Origin: Sphingomonas changnyeongensis
GTDB lineage: Bacteria; Pseudomonadota; Alphaproteobacteria; Sphingomonadales; Sphingomonadaceae
Reading direction: 5' to 3'
DNA length: 64,000 bases
Assembly (NCBI RefSeq): GCF_009913435.1
Contig: NZ_CP047895.1
Coordinates: 2,612,501 to 2,676,500, forward strand
Within the stretch, counting starts at the first letter, position 1. Every line of letters begins with the position of its first letter. The position numbers were made by a program, and so were the translations under genes. Shown piece after piece: positions 26,330-35,929 of the stretch. The notes beneath the pieces are model-generated. The model was not told the DNA's origin, did not search any database, and saw nothing but the letters and a program-made list of their open reading frames with translations.

Positions 26330-28684
26330 ATGCGCGCGACCCTTCAGTCCGCCTTGCTGGCGGGCACCATCCTTGCGTCATTTACCGGCCTGCCGGCCGC
26401 AGCGGCGATGGCCGCGCCGGTCGATCCGGCCGCGCCCGCCGCCACCGAAGCCGCGCCGGCCGATGCCGCCGCCGATGACGAACAGGGGCTGGGCGACATC
26501 ATCGTCACCGCGCAGAAGATCGAACAGCGGCTGACCGACGTGCCGATCACCATTTCGGCGGTGTCGGGCCAGCGCATCCGCGATCTGGGGGTGACCGATC
26601 TGGATGAACTGTCCAATTATATCCCCGGCCTCAACATCCAGGAACAGAGCGCCAACAATCCCGGCATCGTCATCCGCGGCATCACCTCGGACAGCGGCTC
26701 GGCGCAGCAGGGCCCGCGCGTCACGCTTTATTACAACGGCGTCGACATCTCGCGCTCGCGCGGGTCCTATCAGGGCATTTACGATCTGGAACGCGTCGAG
26801 GTGATCAAGGGGCCGCAGGCCACGCTGTTCGGCACCGCCTCCGCCATCGGCGCGATCAGCCTGACCTCGGCGCGCCCGCGCGAGGGCACCGAGGGCATGC
26901 TGAGCATCGGCTATGGCAATTTCGACCAGAAGCAGCTGTCGGGCTATTTCAACGCCGGCAATGGCAAGATCGGCGGCCGCGTTGCCTTTGAATGGCGCAA
27001 GCGCGACGGCTATGTCGAAAATCTCGCGCCCAATCAGGACGATCTCTACGCGCAGGACAATCTGGGCGTGCGCGGTTCGATCCGCTTCACCCCCAGCGAC
27101 GTGCTGACCATCGACCTGATCGGCACCTATGACCGTCAGCGCAACAGCGGCACGCCGTTCATCTCGCGCGCGCTGCCGACCACCGACGGGCCGGGCAATC
27201 CGTTCGGCCGCGCCTTTCTGGGCGGCTCGCCGCTGTCGGGGCAGGTGCTGGGCAAGGACGAGCTTGGCCTCGACCGCAATGTCTATGACCTCAATCTGAG
27301 CGCGACCTATGAGCTGTCGGACAATTGGTCGCTGACCACCGTCAACGGCTATCGCCAGTTCGACAGCCTTGAGGTGTTCGACGCCGACGGTTCGGCAGCC
27401 TGGTATCTGGAGTTTGCCGAGGAAGCGCGCGGCTGGCAGTTCAACCATGAACTGCGCCTGTCCTACACCAGCGACACCTTCCGCGGCTTTGCCGGGTGGA
27501 ATTATTTCCATGAAGACGGCAGCCAGCGCGTGCCCTTCTCGACCGAAGAAGGCACCTATATCCAGTGCGCGACGCGGACGCTGGTGCCGGGCCTGCCCTG
27601 CATCGCCGCCAATGGCACGGTCTCGGCCGCTCAGGCGACCGCCATTCGAACGGGCGGTTTGTTCACGCGCATCCCCTACAGCTCGGTGTTCGAGAATCGC
27701 GGCCGCAACGATCAGTATTCGCTGTTTGCCGATGCGACCTTCATCCCCACCCCGGCGCTCGAGATCACGGCGGGCCTGCGCTATCTCTTCGAACGCCGCC
27801 GCTCGGGCTATCTGTCGGTCGTCCCCAACTCGGTCCTCAGCGGCGCGCCGCTGATCCCCGGCCAGATCAACACCGGCGGGCAGGAGTTTTCGGCCAAGGA
27901 CACGTTCGATGCCTGGCTGCCGCGCGTGAACGTGCTCTACCGCGTCAGCCCGAACATCAACCTGTTCGCGACCGTGTCCAAGGGCCGGCGTTCGCCGGTG
28001 CTGCAGGTCGATGCCCAGCGCGTTGCCGGGGTCGTCCAGCGGCGGCTGCAGAATGTGTCGGAAGAAACCGTCTGGAACTATGAAGCCGGGATCAAGGGTT
28101 CGGCCGGCATCTTCTCGGGCGCGCTTGGCGTCTATCTGCAGGAATATCAGGACTTCCAGGTCTCGATCACCGAAAATGGCGTGAACATCACGCGCAGCGC
28201 CGGCAATGCGAGCAATCTGGGCGTCGAGCTTGAACTGCAGGCGAAGCCGACCGAATGGCTGACCCTGTTCGGCAATGTCGGCTATATCGATGGCGGGATC
28301 GACAATGATCCGGCCAATGGCCGCTTCGCCGGCAACCGCTTCCGCCTGCAGCCGGAATGGCAGGGCGCGGCGGGCTTCACCATCGATGCGCCGATCGGCG
28401 AAGGCATGCGCTTCTTCCTGACGCCCAGCGTGACCTATCGCAGCCGCATCTTCTTTGAACTGCCGAACAACCCGGCGATCTCGCAGGGCGCGGTGACGCT
28501 GATCAACGCGCGCGGCGGCGTGAGCTTTGCCGACAAGCGCTATGAAATCGCGGCGTTCATTCGCAATGCGACCAACAAGGATTATCTGCTCGACGCCGGC
28601 AACACCGGTGGCGGGTTCGGTATCCCGACCTTCATCCCGGCCGAGCCGCGCTTCTACGGCATTCAGGCCACGGCGCGCTTCTGA
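26330..28684 (+). CDS. TonB-dependent outer-membrane receptor
   Basis: 784 residues. A signal peptide (MRATLQSALLAGTILASF, cleavage after about residue 28) is followed by an Ala/Pro-rich linker and the plug domain (GDIIVTAQKIEQRLTDVPIT, ISAVSGQRIRDLGVTDLDEL, DLERVEVIKGPQATLFGT), then a beta barrel ending in aromatic FYGIQATARF. The type with VTAQK-x-EQRLTDVPIT is common in sphingomonads and takes up diverse aromatic, steroid or sugar compounds. Its position after LacI and the MFS carrier and before two exported peptidases suggests one uptake locus. Substrate unknown. Confidence 0.94.
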   Translation: MRATLQSALLAGTILASFTGLPAAAAMAAPVDPAAPAATEAAPADAAADDEQGLGDIIVTAQKIEQRLTDVPITISAVSGQRIRDLGVTDLDELSNYIPGLNIQEQSANNPGIVIRGITSDSGSAQQGPRVTLYYNGVDISRSRGSYQGIYDLERVEVIKGPQATLFGTASAIGAISLTSARPREGTEGMLSIGYGNFDQKQLSGYFNAGNGKIGGRVAFEWRKRDGYVENLAPNQDDLYAQDNLGVRGSIRFTPSDVLTIDLIGTYDRQRNSGTPFISRALPTTDGPGNPFGRAFLGGSPLSGQVLGKDELGLDRNVYDLNLSATYELSDNWSLTTVNGYRQFDSLEVFDADGSAAWYLEFAEEARGWQFNHELRLSYTSDTFRGFAGWNYFHEDGSQRVPFSTEEGTYIQCATRTLVPGLPCIAANGTVSAAQATAIRTGGLFTRIPYSSVFENRGRNDQYSLFADATFIPTPALEITAGLRYLFERRRSGYLSVVPNSVLSGAPLIPGQINTGGQEFSAKDTFDAWLPRVNVLYRVSPNINLFATVSKGRRSPVLQVDAQRVAGVVQRRLQNVSEETVWNYEAGIKGSAGIFSGALGVYLQEYQDFQVSITENGVNITRSAGNASNLGVELELQAKPTEWLTLFGNVGYIDGGIDNDPANGRFAGNRFRLQPEWQGAAGFTIDAPIGEGMRFFLTPSVTYRSRIFFELPNNPAISQGAVTLINARGGVSFADKRYEIAAFIRNATNKDYLLDAGNTGGGFGIPTFIPAEPRFYGIQATARF

Positions 28685-28693
28685 TCTGAGACC

Positions 28694-28719
28694 GGGGATG
28701 CGCCGGACGGCGCATCCCC
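28694..28719 (+). terminator. hairpin terminator after the TonB receptor gene
   Basis: A perfect 11-base stem, GGGGATGCGCC against GGCGCATCCCC, with a GGAC tetraloop, starting nine bases after the receptor stop. A weak pyrimidine-rich tail (CGCCTCTTGCC) follows. It probably ends or processes the receptor transcript before the peptidase genes. Confidence 0.75.
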
Positions 28720-28791
28720 GCCTCTTGCCAAGGCGGTTTGACGCCGCGCCGTTCCCAGCTATGCCCTTCGCCAAAGGGGAGGAATGACGCG

Positions 28792-30141
28792 GTGACGAAC
28801 AGGTTTCTGACATTTTTCGGGCCGGCGGCGATGGTCGCCGGCCTTGTCATGTCCGCGCCGGCCATCGCGGCCGGGGCGGCGCGCACCCCCTATCCGGCGG
28901 TGCTGCCGCTGCGCGATCAGGCGGGGATCATCAATGGCTGGCTGAAGGAACGGCTGGACACGGTGGTGCCACGCATCATGCGCGAACGCGGCGTCGACAT
29001 GTGGGTGCTGGTCGCGCGCGAGAATTTCGAGGAGCCGGTGGTTGCCACCATGCTCGATGCCGAAAGCATGGCGGCGCGGCGGCGGACGATCCTGATCTTT
29101 TTCGACCCCGGCCAGGGCAGGCCGGTCGAGCGGCTGACAGTCAGCCGGTACGGGCTGGGCGGGCTGTTCGAGGCGGCGTGGTCGCCCGAGGCGCAGCCCG
29201 ACCAGTGGCGGCGGCTGGCCGAGCTGATCGCCGAGCGGTCGCCGCGCCGCATCGCCATCAACTCCTCGCCAATGACCGCCTATGCCGATGGCATGACGCT
29301 GAGCGCGCATGACGAGATGATGGCCGCCCTGCCCCCGGCGCTCCGGGCGCGCGTGGTGCGCGACGAGGTGCTGGCCGTGCGCTGGCTGGAAACGCGCATC
29401 CCGGCCGAGGTCGAGCGTTACCGCGAAATCGTGCGGCTCGCCCATGCGATCATCGGCGAAGGCCTGTCGGACAAGGTCGTCACCCCCGGCGTCACGCGGG
29501 CGAGCGATCTGGTCTGGTGGTACCGCGAAAAGATCCGCGCACTGGGCGTCGACACCTGGTTCCAGCCATCGGTCGGCATCAACCGGCGCGGCGCGGCCGC
29601 GATGCTGTCGGGCGATACGGTGATCGAGCCGGGCGACATGATCTGGACCGATTTCGGCATCACCTATCTGCGGCTGGCGACCGACACCCAGCAGAACGCC
29701 TATGTGCTGCGCCCCGGCGAGACCGACGCGCCCAAGGGGCTGCGCGACGGTCTGGCGGCGAGCAACCGGGTGCAGGATGCGCTGACCGCCGCGTTCCGGA
29801 CCGGGATCAGCGGCAATGAGGTGCTGGCCCGCGCCCGCGCCGCCGCGATCGCTGCGGGTCTGGAGCCGAGCATCTATTCGCACCCGATCGGCTATCACGG
29901 CCATGCCGCCGGCCCGTCGATCGGTTTCTGGGACAATCAGAAGCCCGATCCGCGCGGCGACGGCCCGGTCAATGCCGACACCGCCTGGTCGATCGAGCTG
30001 AGCGCCACCCACAAGGTGCCCGAATGGGACAATCAGCCGGTCGGTTTCCGCACCGAGGAGGATGCGTTCTTCGACGGGCGGAGCGTCACCTATCTCGATG
30101 GCCGGCAGACGCAATATTATCTGATCGGCGGTGCGAAATGA
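28792..30141 (+). CDS. exported M24 family metallopeptidase (Xaa-Pro aminopeptidase-like)
   Basis: 449 residues. I place the start at the GTG at 28792: GGGGAGGAA lies eight bases upstream and it gives a proper signal peptide, VTNRFLTFFGPAAMVAGLVMSAPAIAAG. The creatinase-like N-terminal domain (RGVDMWVLVARENFEEPVVA) precedes the pita-bread domain with metal-site segments WTDFGITYLRLATDTQQN, SHPIGYHGHAAGPSIGFW and WSIELSATHKVPEWD. The first Asp pair is seen as D-F-G and A-T-D, consistent with M24. Overlaps the next M24 gene by four bases. Likely periplasmic dipeptidase. Confidence 0.88.
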   Translation: MTNRFLTFFGPAAMVAGLVMSAPAIAAGAARTPYPAVLPLRDQAGIINGWLKERLDTVVPRIMRERGVDMWVLVARENFEEPVVATMLDAESMAARRRTILIFFDPGQGRPVERLTVSRYGLGGLFEAAWSPEAQPDQWRRLAELIAERSPRRIAINSSPMTAYADGMTLSAHDEMMAALPPALRARVVRDEVLAVRWLETRIPAEVERYREIVRLAHAIIGEGLSDKVVTPGVTRASDLVWWYREKIRALGVDTWFQPSVGINRRGAAAMLSGDTVIEPGDMIWTDFGITYLRLATDTQQNAYVLRPGETDAPKGLRDGLAASNRVQDALTAAFRTGISGNEVLARARAAAIAAGLEPSIYSHPIGYHGHAAGPSIGFWDNQKPDPRGDGPVNADTAWSIELSATHKVPEWDNQPVGFRTEEDAFFDGRSVTYLDGRQTQYYLIGGAK

Positions 30142-31415
30142 GCGGCGCGGGCATCATCCTGTCGCGCCGCGCGGCGCTGGGCGGCGCGGCGGCGCTCGGC
30201 GTCGGGCTGCTGCCCGGCCGGATCGGCGGCATCGCGCACGCAGGCACCGGGCGCATCCCCGGCGACACCGCGATCCGGGCGGCGGCACCCATCGCCCCGG
30301 CCGAACGGCTGGCGCGGATCGCGCGCGTGCAGGCGGCGATGGCGCGGGCCGGGGTCGGCGCGCTGCTGGTCGAGGCGGGATCGACGCTGCGTTATTTTAC
30401 CGGAATCAACTGGTGGCGCAGCGAGCGACTGACCGCAGCGGTTATCCCGGTCGAAGGGCCTGTCGCCATCGTCACGCCGTTTTTCGAGGAACCGTCGATC
30501 CGCGAGATGCTCGCGGTGCCCGGCGATGTGCGGGTGTGGCAGGAGGATGAAAATCCGCACGCGCTGGTCGCGGGCTGGCTGCGCGACCTGAAACTGGCCG
30601 GGCGCCCGGTGGCGGTCGAGGAAACGACGCGCTTCTTTGCCGTTGACGGGCTGCAGCGCGCGCTGCCCGATGTGCGGATCGGATCGGGCGCGGCGCTGGT
30701 GAATGGCTGCCGGATGATCAAGTCGCCGGCCGAGATCGCGCTGATGCAGCGCGCGTCCGACATCGTGATCGCCGCCTATCGCGCCACCGCGCCCCAGGTG
30801 CAGGCGGGGATGGACGGGGCGCAGATCTTCCAGATCATGCGCGGCGAAATCGCGCGGCGCGGCGGCGAGACGCCGTCGGGCGGGGTGGAGATCAACGAGG
30901 GCAGCGCCCTGCCCCATGGCTCGCGCGAGCGGCAGACGGTGCGCGAGGGGTCGGTGATCCTGATGGACTGCGGCTGCACAGTCGATGGCTATCATGCCGA
31001 CATTTCCCGCACCTTCGTGTTCGGCACGCCCGACCGGGCGCAGCGGGAGATGTTCGCCAATGTCCGGCGCGGCCAGGATGTGGCGATGGCGGCGGCGCGG
31101 ATCGGCGTGCCGGCGGGTCAGGTCGACGATGCGGTGCGCCGCGAATATGAACGGCTGGGCTATGGCCCCGGCTACCGCCTGCCCGGCCTGTCGCACCGCA
31201 CCGGCCATGGCATCGGCATGGACGTGCACGAGCCGGTCAATCTGGTCCATGGCGAGACGACGCCGCTCCAGCCCGGCATGTGCTTTTCCAACGAACCCGG
31301 CCTTTATGCGCCCGGCCGCTATGGCATCCGCATCGAGGATTGTTTCTACATGACCGACAGCGGCCCGCGCTATTTCTCCGAGCCGCCGCCGTCGCTCGAC
31401 GATCCCTTTGCCTGA
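30138..31415 (+). CDS. Tat-exported M24 family metallopeptidase (Xaa-Pro dipeptidase-like)
   Basis: 425 residues. A twin-arginine leader (ILSRRAALGGAAALGVGLLPG) precedes a creatinase N-terminal domain (AGVGALLVEAGSTLRYFTG) and a complete M24 metal site: Asp residues in LMDCGCTVDGYHADISRTF, His in HRTGHGIGMDVHEPVN, Glu in CFSNEPGLYAPGRYGI and Glu in RIEDCF. ATGA overlap with the preceding M24 gene. A Tat signal on one peptidase and a Sec signal on the other means the same family reaches the periplasm by two routes. The last 46 bases overlap the convergent merC-like gene. Confidence 0.9.
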   Translation: MSGAGIILSRRAALGGAAALGVGLLPGRIGGIAHAGTGRIPGDTAIRAAAPIAPAERLARIARVQAAMARAGVGALLVEAGSTLRYFTGINWWRSERLTAAVIPVEGPVAIVTPFFEEPSIREMLAVPGDVRVWQEDENPHALVAGWLRDLKLAGRPVAVEETTRFFAVDGLQRALPDVRIGSGAALVNGCRMIKSPAEIALMQRASDIVIAAYRATAPQVQAGMDGAQIFQIMRGEIARRGGETPSGGVEINEGSALPHGSRERQTVREGSVILMDCGCTVDGYHADISRTFVFGTPDRAQREMFANVRRGQDVAMAAARIGVPAGQVDDAVRREYERLGYGPGYRLPGLSHRTGHGIGMDVHEPVNLVHGETTPLQPGMCFSNEPGLYAPGRYGIRIEDCFYMTDSGPRYFSEPPPSLDDPFA

Positions 31416-31858
31416 CCGCTGCCGGTCCGGGCGACCGGGCCGGCGGCGCAGCCATGGGCGCGGCTGCGCCAGTTGACGAGATGCGCGCGCGCGAGCGCCA
31501 GCGCGCCCGCCACGGTCAAGAGCGTCTCGGCCGGTTCAGGCACGTCCGCCGCCACCCCCGCCGCCAGCAGCGCCAGCCCCGCGCCGCCCGCCAGCAGCGG
31601 GGCCGCCCGGCGGTGCCCCCGCACGCCCAGCGCCAGCGCGACAAGGCTGGTCGGCACGGCAAAGGCGAACGCCCAGAGGTGAAACGCCTCCGGCCACGCC
31701 ACCCAGGCGGCGAGCATGGGCAGCATCAGCGCGACCAGCGGCAGGGCGAGACAATGGACAAGGCACAGGGCCGATGCGGCAATCGCCGCCCCGTCGAGCA
31801 GCCGCGCCGGCATGTCGGCGAACGGGGCGCGGGAAATGGGCCGGATGGGCATCTGCAC
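31370..31858 (-). CDS. MerC domain-containing membrane protein
   Basis: 162 residues, four hydrophobic helices. The first helix contains the MerC signature cysteine-histidine motif (AASALCLVHCLALPLVALML); further helices are HLWAFAFAVPTSLVALALG and PLLAGGAGLALLAAGVAA. Chromosomal MerC proteins without a mer operon are common in alphaproteobacteria and their role is unproven; metal uptake is the usual guess. A perfect 17-base palindrome lies 53 bases upstream, suggesting control by a Fur/Zur-type regulator. Its 3' end overlaps the second M24 gene. Confidence 0.85.
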   Translation of the reverse strand: MQMPIRPISRAPFADMPARLLDGAAIAASALCLVHCLALPLVALMLPMLAAWVAWPEAFHLWAFAFAVPTSLVALALGVRGHRRAAPLLAGGAGLALLAAGVAADVPEPAETLLTVAGALALARAHLVNWRSRAHGCAAGPVARTGSGQAKGSSSDGGGSEK

Positions 31859-31910
31859 GGCTTTCTGGTCGCGGCGCCGGCCGATCCGCCGCCCTGTTCC
31901 CCCTCAGATG

Positions 31911-31927
31911 ATGATACATTATATCAT
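31911..31927. promoter_or_regulatory. Fur/Zur-like palindromic operator upstream of merC
   Basis: ATGATACATTATATCAT: ATGATA and TATCAT flank a five-base centre, in an AT-rich patch that stands out in GC-rich DNA. Its size and sequence style (TGATAnnnTATCA) resemble Fur-superfamily boxes, and it sits 53 bases before the merC ATG. It is just past the 3' end of hutU. Confidence 0.6.
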
Positions 31928-31959
31928 TTGCAAGCCCCGCTTTGCCCTTACCCGCCGCA

Positions 31960-33627
31960 TCAGCCGGTGATGCCGGGCAGGTTCAGGCCATGGTCGCGCG
32001 CGCAGTCGAGCGCCAGATCATAGCCGGCATCGGCATGGCGCATCACGCCGGTCGCCGGATCGTTCCACAGCACCCGCTCCAGCCGCCGCGCCGCGGCCGC
32101 GCTGCCATCGGCGACGATCACCATGCCGGCATGCTGGGAATAGCCCATGCCCACCCCGCCGCCATGGTGCAGCGACACCCAGCTGGCGCCCGAGGCGGTG
32201 TTGAGCAGCGCATTGAGGAGCGGCCAGTCCGACACCGCATCCGATCCGTCGCGCATCGCCTCGGTCTCGCGATTGGGGCTGGCGACCGATCCGGAATCGA
32301 GATGGTCGCGGCCGATCACGATCGGCGCCTTGACCTCGCCGCGCGCCACCATTTCGTTGAACGCCAGCCCCAGCCGGTGCCGGTCGCCCAGCCCGACCCA
32401 GCAGATGCGCGCCGGCAGCCCCTGAAAGCGGATGCGTTCGCGCGCCATGTCCAGCCAGTGATGCAGATGGGCATTGTCGGGCAGCAGCTCCTTCACCCGC
32501 TGATCGGTGCGGTAGATATCCTCGGGATCGCCCGACAGCGCCGCCCAGCGGAACGGCCCGATGCCCCGGCAGAACAGCGGCCGGATATAGGCGGGCACGA
32601 AACCGGGGAAATCGAACGCCCCGTCCAGCCCCATGTCATGCGCGACCTGGCGGATGTTGTTGCCGTAGTCGAGCGTCGGCACGCCTGAGCGGTGAAAGGC
32701 CAGCATCGCTTCGACCTGATCGCGCATCGATGCCCGCGCCGCCCGGTCGACCGCCGCCGGATCGTCGGTCCGCGCGCTCTGCCAGCGGTCGAGCGACCAG
32801 CCGCGCGGCAGATAGCCATTGACCGGATCATGCGCCGATGTCTGGTCGGTGACGACATCGGGGCGCACCCCGCGCCGCACCAGTTCTGGATAGATGTCGG
32901 CGGCATTGCCCAGCAGGCCGACCGACACCGGCGGGCCGCCGGCAGCCCCGGCTTCGGCGATGATCGCCAGCGCTTCGTCGAGATCGGTCGTCGCCCGGTC
33001 GAGATAGCCGGTGCGCAGGCGCATCTCGATCCGGCTCGGCTGGCATTCGACCGCCAGGCAAGACGCCCCGGCCATGGTCGCGGCAAGCGGCTGCGCGCCG
33101 CCCATGCCGCCCAGCCCCGCGGTCAGGATCCAGCGGCCCTTGAGGCTGCCGCCATAATGGCGGCCGACCTCGACAAAGGTCTCGTATGTGCCCTGCACGA
33201 TCCCCTGGCTGCCGATATAGATCCAGGACCCGGCGGTCATCTGACCGTACATCATCAGCCCGGCGCGATCGAGCTGGTTGAAATGTTCCCAGGTCGCCCA
33301 GCGCGGCACAAGGTTTGAGTTGGCGATCAGCACGCGCGGCGCATCGGCATGGGTGCGGAACACGCCGACCGGCTTGCCCGACTGGACGAGCAGCGTCTCC
33401 TCCTCGCCCAGCGCGGTGAGCGCCGCGACAATGGCATCAAAGCTGCGCCAGTCGCGCGCCGCCCGCCCGATGCCGCCATAGACGACCAGTTCATGCGGGT
33501 TTTCCGCCACATCGGGGTCGAGATTGTTCATCAGCATGCGGATCGCCGCCTCGGCCTGCCAGGTCCGCGCCGTGCGTTCGGGGCCGCGCGGGGCGCGGAT
33601 CAGCCGCTGATTGTCGGTCCGGTTCAT
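31960..33627 (-). CDS. hutU: urocanate hydratase HutU
   Basis: 555 residues, the second step of histidine breakdown (urocanate to imidazolonepropionate), NAD-dependent. Signature segments: [59 protein letters not shown] (NAD site) and the catalytic cysteine in [12 protein letters not shown]. Its ATG overlaps the hutG stop (ATGA). Last gene of hutI-hutH-hutG-hutU. Confidence 0.97.
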   Translation of the reverse strand: MNRTDNQRLIRAPRGPERTARTWQAEAAIRMLMNNLDPDVAENPHELVVYGGIGRAARDWRSFDAIVAALTALGEEETLLVQSGKPVGVFRTHADAPRVLIANSNLVPRWATWEHFNQLDRAGLMMYGQMTAGSWIYIGSQGIVQGTYETFVEVGRHYGGSLKGRWILTAGLGGMGGAQPLAATMAGASCLAVECQPSRIEMRLRTGYLDRATTDLDEALAIIAEAGAAGGPPVSVGLLGNAADIYPELVRRGVRPDVVTDQTSAHDPVNGYLPRGWSLDRWQSARTDDPAAVDRAARASMRDQVEAMLAFHRSGVPTLDYGNNIRQVAHDMGLDGAFDFPGFVPAYIRPLFCRGIGPFRWAALSGDPEDIYRTDQRVKELLPDNAHLHHWLDMARERIRFQGLPARICWVGLGDRHRLGLAFNEMVARGEVKAPIVIGRDHLDSGSVASPNRETEAMRDGSDAVSDWPLLNALLNTASGASWVSLHHGGGVGMGYSQHAGMVIVADGSAAAARRLERVLWNDPATGVMRHADAGYDLALDCARDHGLNLPGITG

Positions 33628-34409
33628 GACTGGCCTTTCGCAAAATCAAGACATTGGGTGAGGATTGCGCGCAAAACCGGCTGCACCCCGGCCATGCGCG
33701 CGGGATCGATCCGGCCGGTTGCTTCGTCCAGATAGGCGCGCTGGGCGAGTTCCATCTGCACGGCATGAACGCCGTCGCCGGGCCGCCCGAGCCGGCGGGT
33801 GATCCAGCCGCCCTTGAACCGGCCGTTCAGCACCTGATCCGGGCCGCACAGCCCGGAAATCGCGGCAGCAAGCGCGGGGTCGCAGCTCGCCCCGCCATTG
33901 GTGCCGATGTTGAAACAGGGCAGCCGCCCGTCGAACAGCCAGGGCAGTTCGCTGCGGATCGAATGGGCGTCGTAAACGACCACCGCCGCATGGCGCGCGC
34001 GCAGCCGGGCGATCTCGGCATCGAGCGCGGCGTGATAGGGATCGAACCACAAGGCGCGGCGGCGGGCGATTTCGGCGGCACCGGGTTCGCACCCCGCCCG
34101 GTAGAGCGGCCGGCCGGCAAAATCGGTGACCGGGCACAGGCCCGTGGTCGCCTGCCCCGGATAGAGCGACACGCCCGTGGGATCGCGGTTGACGTCGATC
34201 GCCACCCGCGACCGGCGGGTGCGGATCACGGTCGCGCCCAGCCCGGCGGCAAAGCGGTAGAGCCGGTCGACATGCCAGTCGGTATCGCCCAGCGCGCCCG
34301 CCGGATCGTGCAGCCGCGCGGCGATCCCGGCCGGGATCGCGGTGCCGGCATGGGGGATGCTGACGATCAGCGGGCCGTCGCCGCGCGTGACGGCCAGCCA
34401 GCCGGGCAT
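33624..34409 (-). CDS. hutG: N-formylglutamate amidohydrolase HutG
   Basis: 261 residues. Hydrolyses N-formylglutamate to glutamate and formate, the last step of the HutF route. Family motifs: [58 protein letters not shown] and [14 protein letters not shown]. Start and stop overlap hutH and hutU by ATGA-type junctions. Its presence with hutF shows that formiminoglutamate is first deiminated rather than split directly. Confidence 0.96.
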   Translation of the reverse strand: MPGWLAVTRGDGPLIVSIPHAGTAIPAGIAARLHDPAGALGDTDWHVDRLYRFAAGLGATVIRTRRSRVAIDVNRDPTGVSLYPGQATTGLCPVTDFAGRPLYRAGCEPGAAEIARRRALWFDPYHAALDAEIARLRARHAAVVVYDAHSIRSELPWLFDGRLPCFNIGTNGGASCDPALAAAISGLCGPDQVLNGRFKGGWITRRLGRPGDGVHAVQMELAQRAYLDEATGRIDPARMAGVQPVLRAILTQCLDFAKGQS

Positions 34410-35929
34410 CAGCCGGCAATCCCCGGCAGGTCGGCAAGCGCGGCCAGCGCCCCGCCCTCGACCAGCGCGGTGGCGGCGACAATGTCCGGGTGGAAATGGC
34501 GGTCGTCGCCCAGCATCGGCACCTGGGCGCGTAGCAGCGCGCGTGCCGACTCGAGCATGTCGCTCGACCTGAGCGGGGCGTGAAAGTCGCAGCCCTGCGC
34601 GGCTGCCAGATATTCGATGCCCAGGATCGCGGCGAGATTGGCCGTCATCGCCGTCAGCCGCCGCGCGCCATGCGCCGCCATCGACACATGATCTTCCTGA
34701 TTGGCGGAGGTCGGGATCGAATCGACTGAGGCCGGGGTCGCGCGCTGGCGGTTTTCCGACACCAGAGCGGCGGCGGTGACCTGCGGGATCATGAAGCCGG
34801 AGTTGAGCCCGGGGCGCGGCGTCAGGAATGCCGGCAGCCGCGACAGCGCCGGATCGACGAGCATCGCCACCCGGCGTTCGGCGATGCTGCCGATCTCGCA
34901 CACCGCCAGCGCGATCATGTCGGCGGCAAAGGCGACCGGCTGGGCGTGGAAATTGCCGCCCGACAGCGCGGTGTCGTCATCCGCCATGATCAGCGGATTG
35001 TCCGACACGCCGTTCGCCTCGCGCATCAGCGTCGCCCCCGCCTGGCGCAGCAGATCAAGGCAGGCGCCCATCACCTGGGGCTGGCAGCGCAGGCAATAAG
35101 GGTCCTGCACGCGCGCATCATCGGCCAGGTGCGAGGCGCGGATGGCGGAGCCTGCCATCAGCCGGGCGAGCGCCGCCGCCACCTCGGCCTGCCCGGCCTG
35201 ACCGCGCAGCGCATGGATGCGGGGGTCAAAGGGCGTGTCGGAGCCTTTGGCCGCCTCGGTCGACAGCGCGCCGGTCAGCAAAGCGGCGCGGAACAGCGTG
35301 TCGGCGGCGAACAGCCCGGCCAGCGCATAGGCGGTCGAGAACTGGGTGCCGTTGAGCAGCGCCAGCCCTTCCTTCGGGCCTGGGTCGAGCGGCGTCAGCC
35401 CGGCGCGAGCGAGCGCATCGGCCGCCGGCATCCGCACCCCGCCCAGATCGATCTCGCCCACGCCGATCATCGCGGCGGCCATATGCGCAAGCGGTGCCAG
35501 ATCGCCCGACGCGCCGACCGACCCCTGGGCCGGCACCACCGGCAGCGCCCCGGCGGCGAGCATCGCTTCGAGTAGCGCGACCGTCTGCGGCCTGACCCCC
35601 GACGCGCCATGGCCGAAACTGGCCAGCTTCAGCGCCATCATCAGCCGCACGACCGGGGCCGGCATCAGATCGCCCACCCCGGCGGCGTGGCTGAGGATGA
35701 TGTTGCGCTGCAGGGCCGCAAGATCGCCGGGCGCGATGGATTCGCTCGCCAGCCGGCCGAAACCGGTGTTGATCCCGTAAACCGGCGCATCGCGGGCGAC
35801 GATGCGTTCGACGGCGGCGGCGCTGGCGGCAATCGCCGGGCGCGCGGCATCGGCCAGCCGCACCGGCACGCCGTCCATCGCCCGCCGCCAGTCAGCCAGC
35901 GGCACCGCCCCCGGCACCAGTTCGATCAT
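34409..35929 (-). CDS. hutH: histidine ammonia-lyase HutH
   Basis: 506 residues. Removes ammonia from L-histidine to give urocanate. The self-made MIO cofactor tripeptide Ala140-Ser141-Gly142 is in [14 protein letters not shown], and [33 protein letters not shown] and [11 protein letters not shown] are canonical. The ATG overlaps the hutI stop (ATGA). This start gives [17 protein letters not shown]; longer upstream frames enter hutI. Confidence 0.97.
   Translation of the reverse strand: MIELVPGAVPLADWRRAMDGVPVRLADAARPAIAASAAAVERIVARDAPVYGINTGFGRLASESIAPGDLAALQRNIILSHAAGVGDLMPAPVVRLMMALKLASFGHGASGVRPQTVALLEAMLAAGALPVVPAQGSVGASGDLAPLAHMAAAMIGVGEIDLGGVRMPAADALARAGLTPLDPGPKEGLALLNGTQFSTAYALAGLFAADTLFRAALLTGALSTEAAKGSDTPFDPRIHALRGQAGQAEVAAALARLMAGSAIRASHLADDARVQDPYCLRCQPQVMGACLDLLRQAGATLMREANGVSDNPLIMADDDTALSGGNFHAQPVAFAADMIALAVCEIGSIAERRVAMLVDPALSRLPAFLTPRPGLNSGFMIPQVTAAALVSENRQRATPASVDSIPTSANQEDHVSMAAHGARRLTAMTANLAAILGIEYLAAAQGCDFHAPLRSSDMLESARALLRAQVPMLGDDRHFHPDIVAATALVEGGALAALADLPGIAG

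Noticed and set aside
26378..28813. 811-codon open frame on the minus strand opposite the TonB receptor
   Set aside because: Its product is rich in Arg, His, Gln and Asp with no domain, and the plus strand encodes a clear receptor. Long antisense frames are expected where third positions are mostly G or C.
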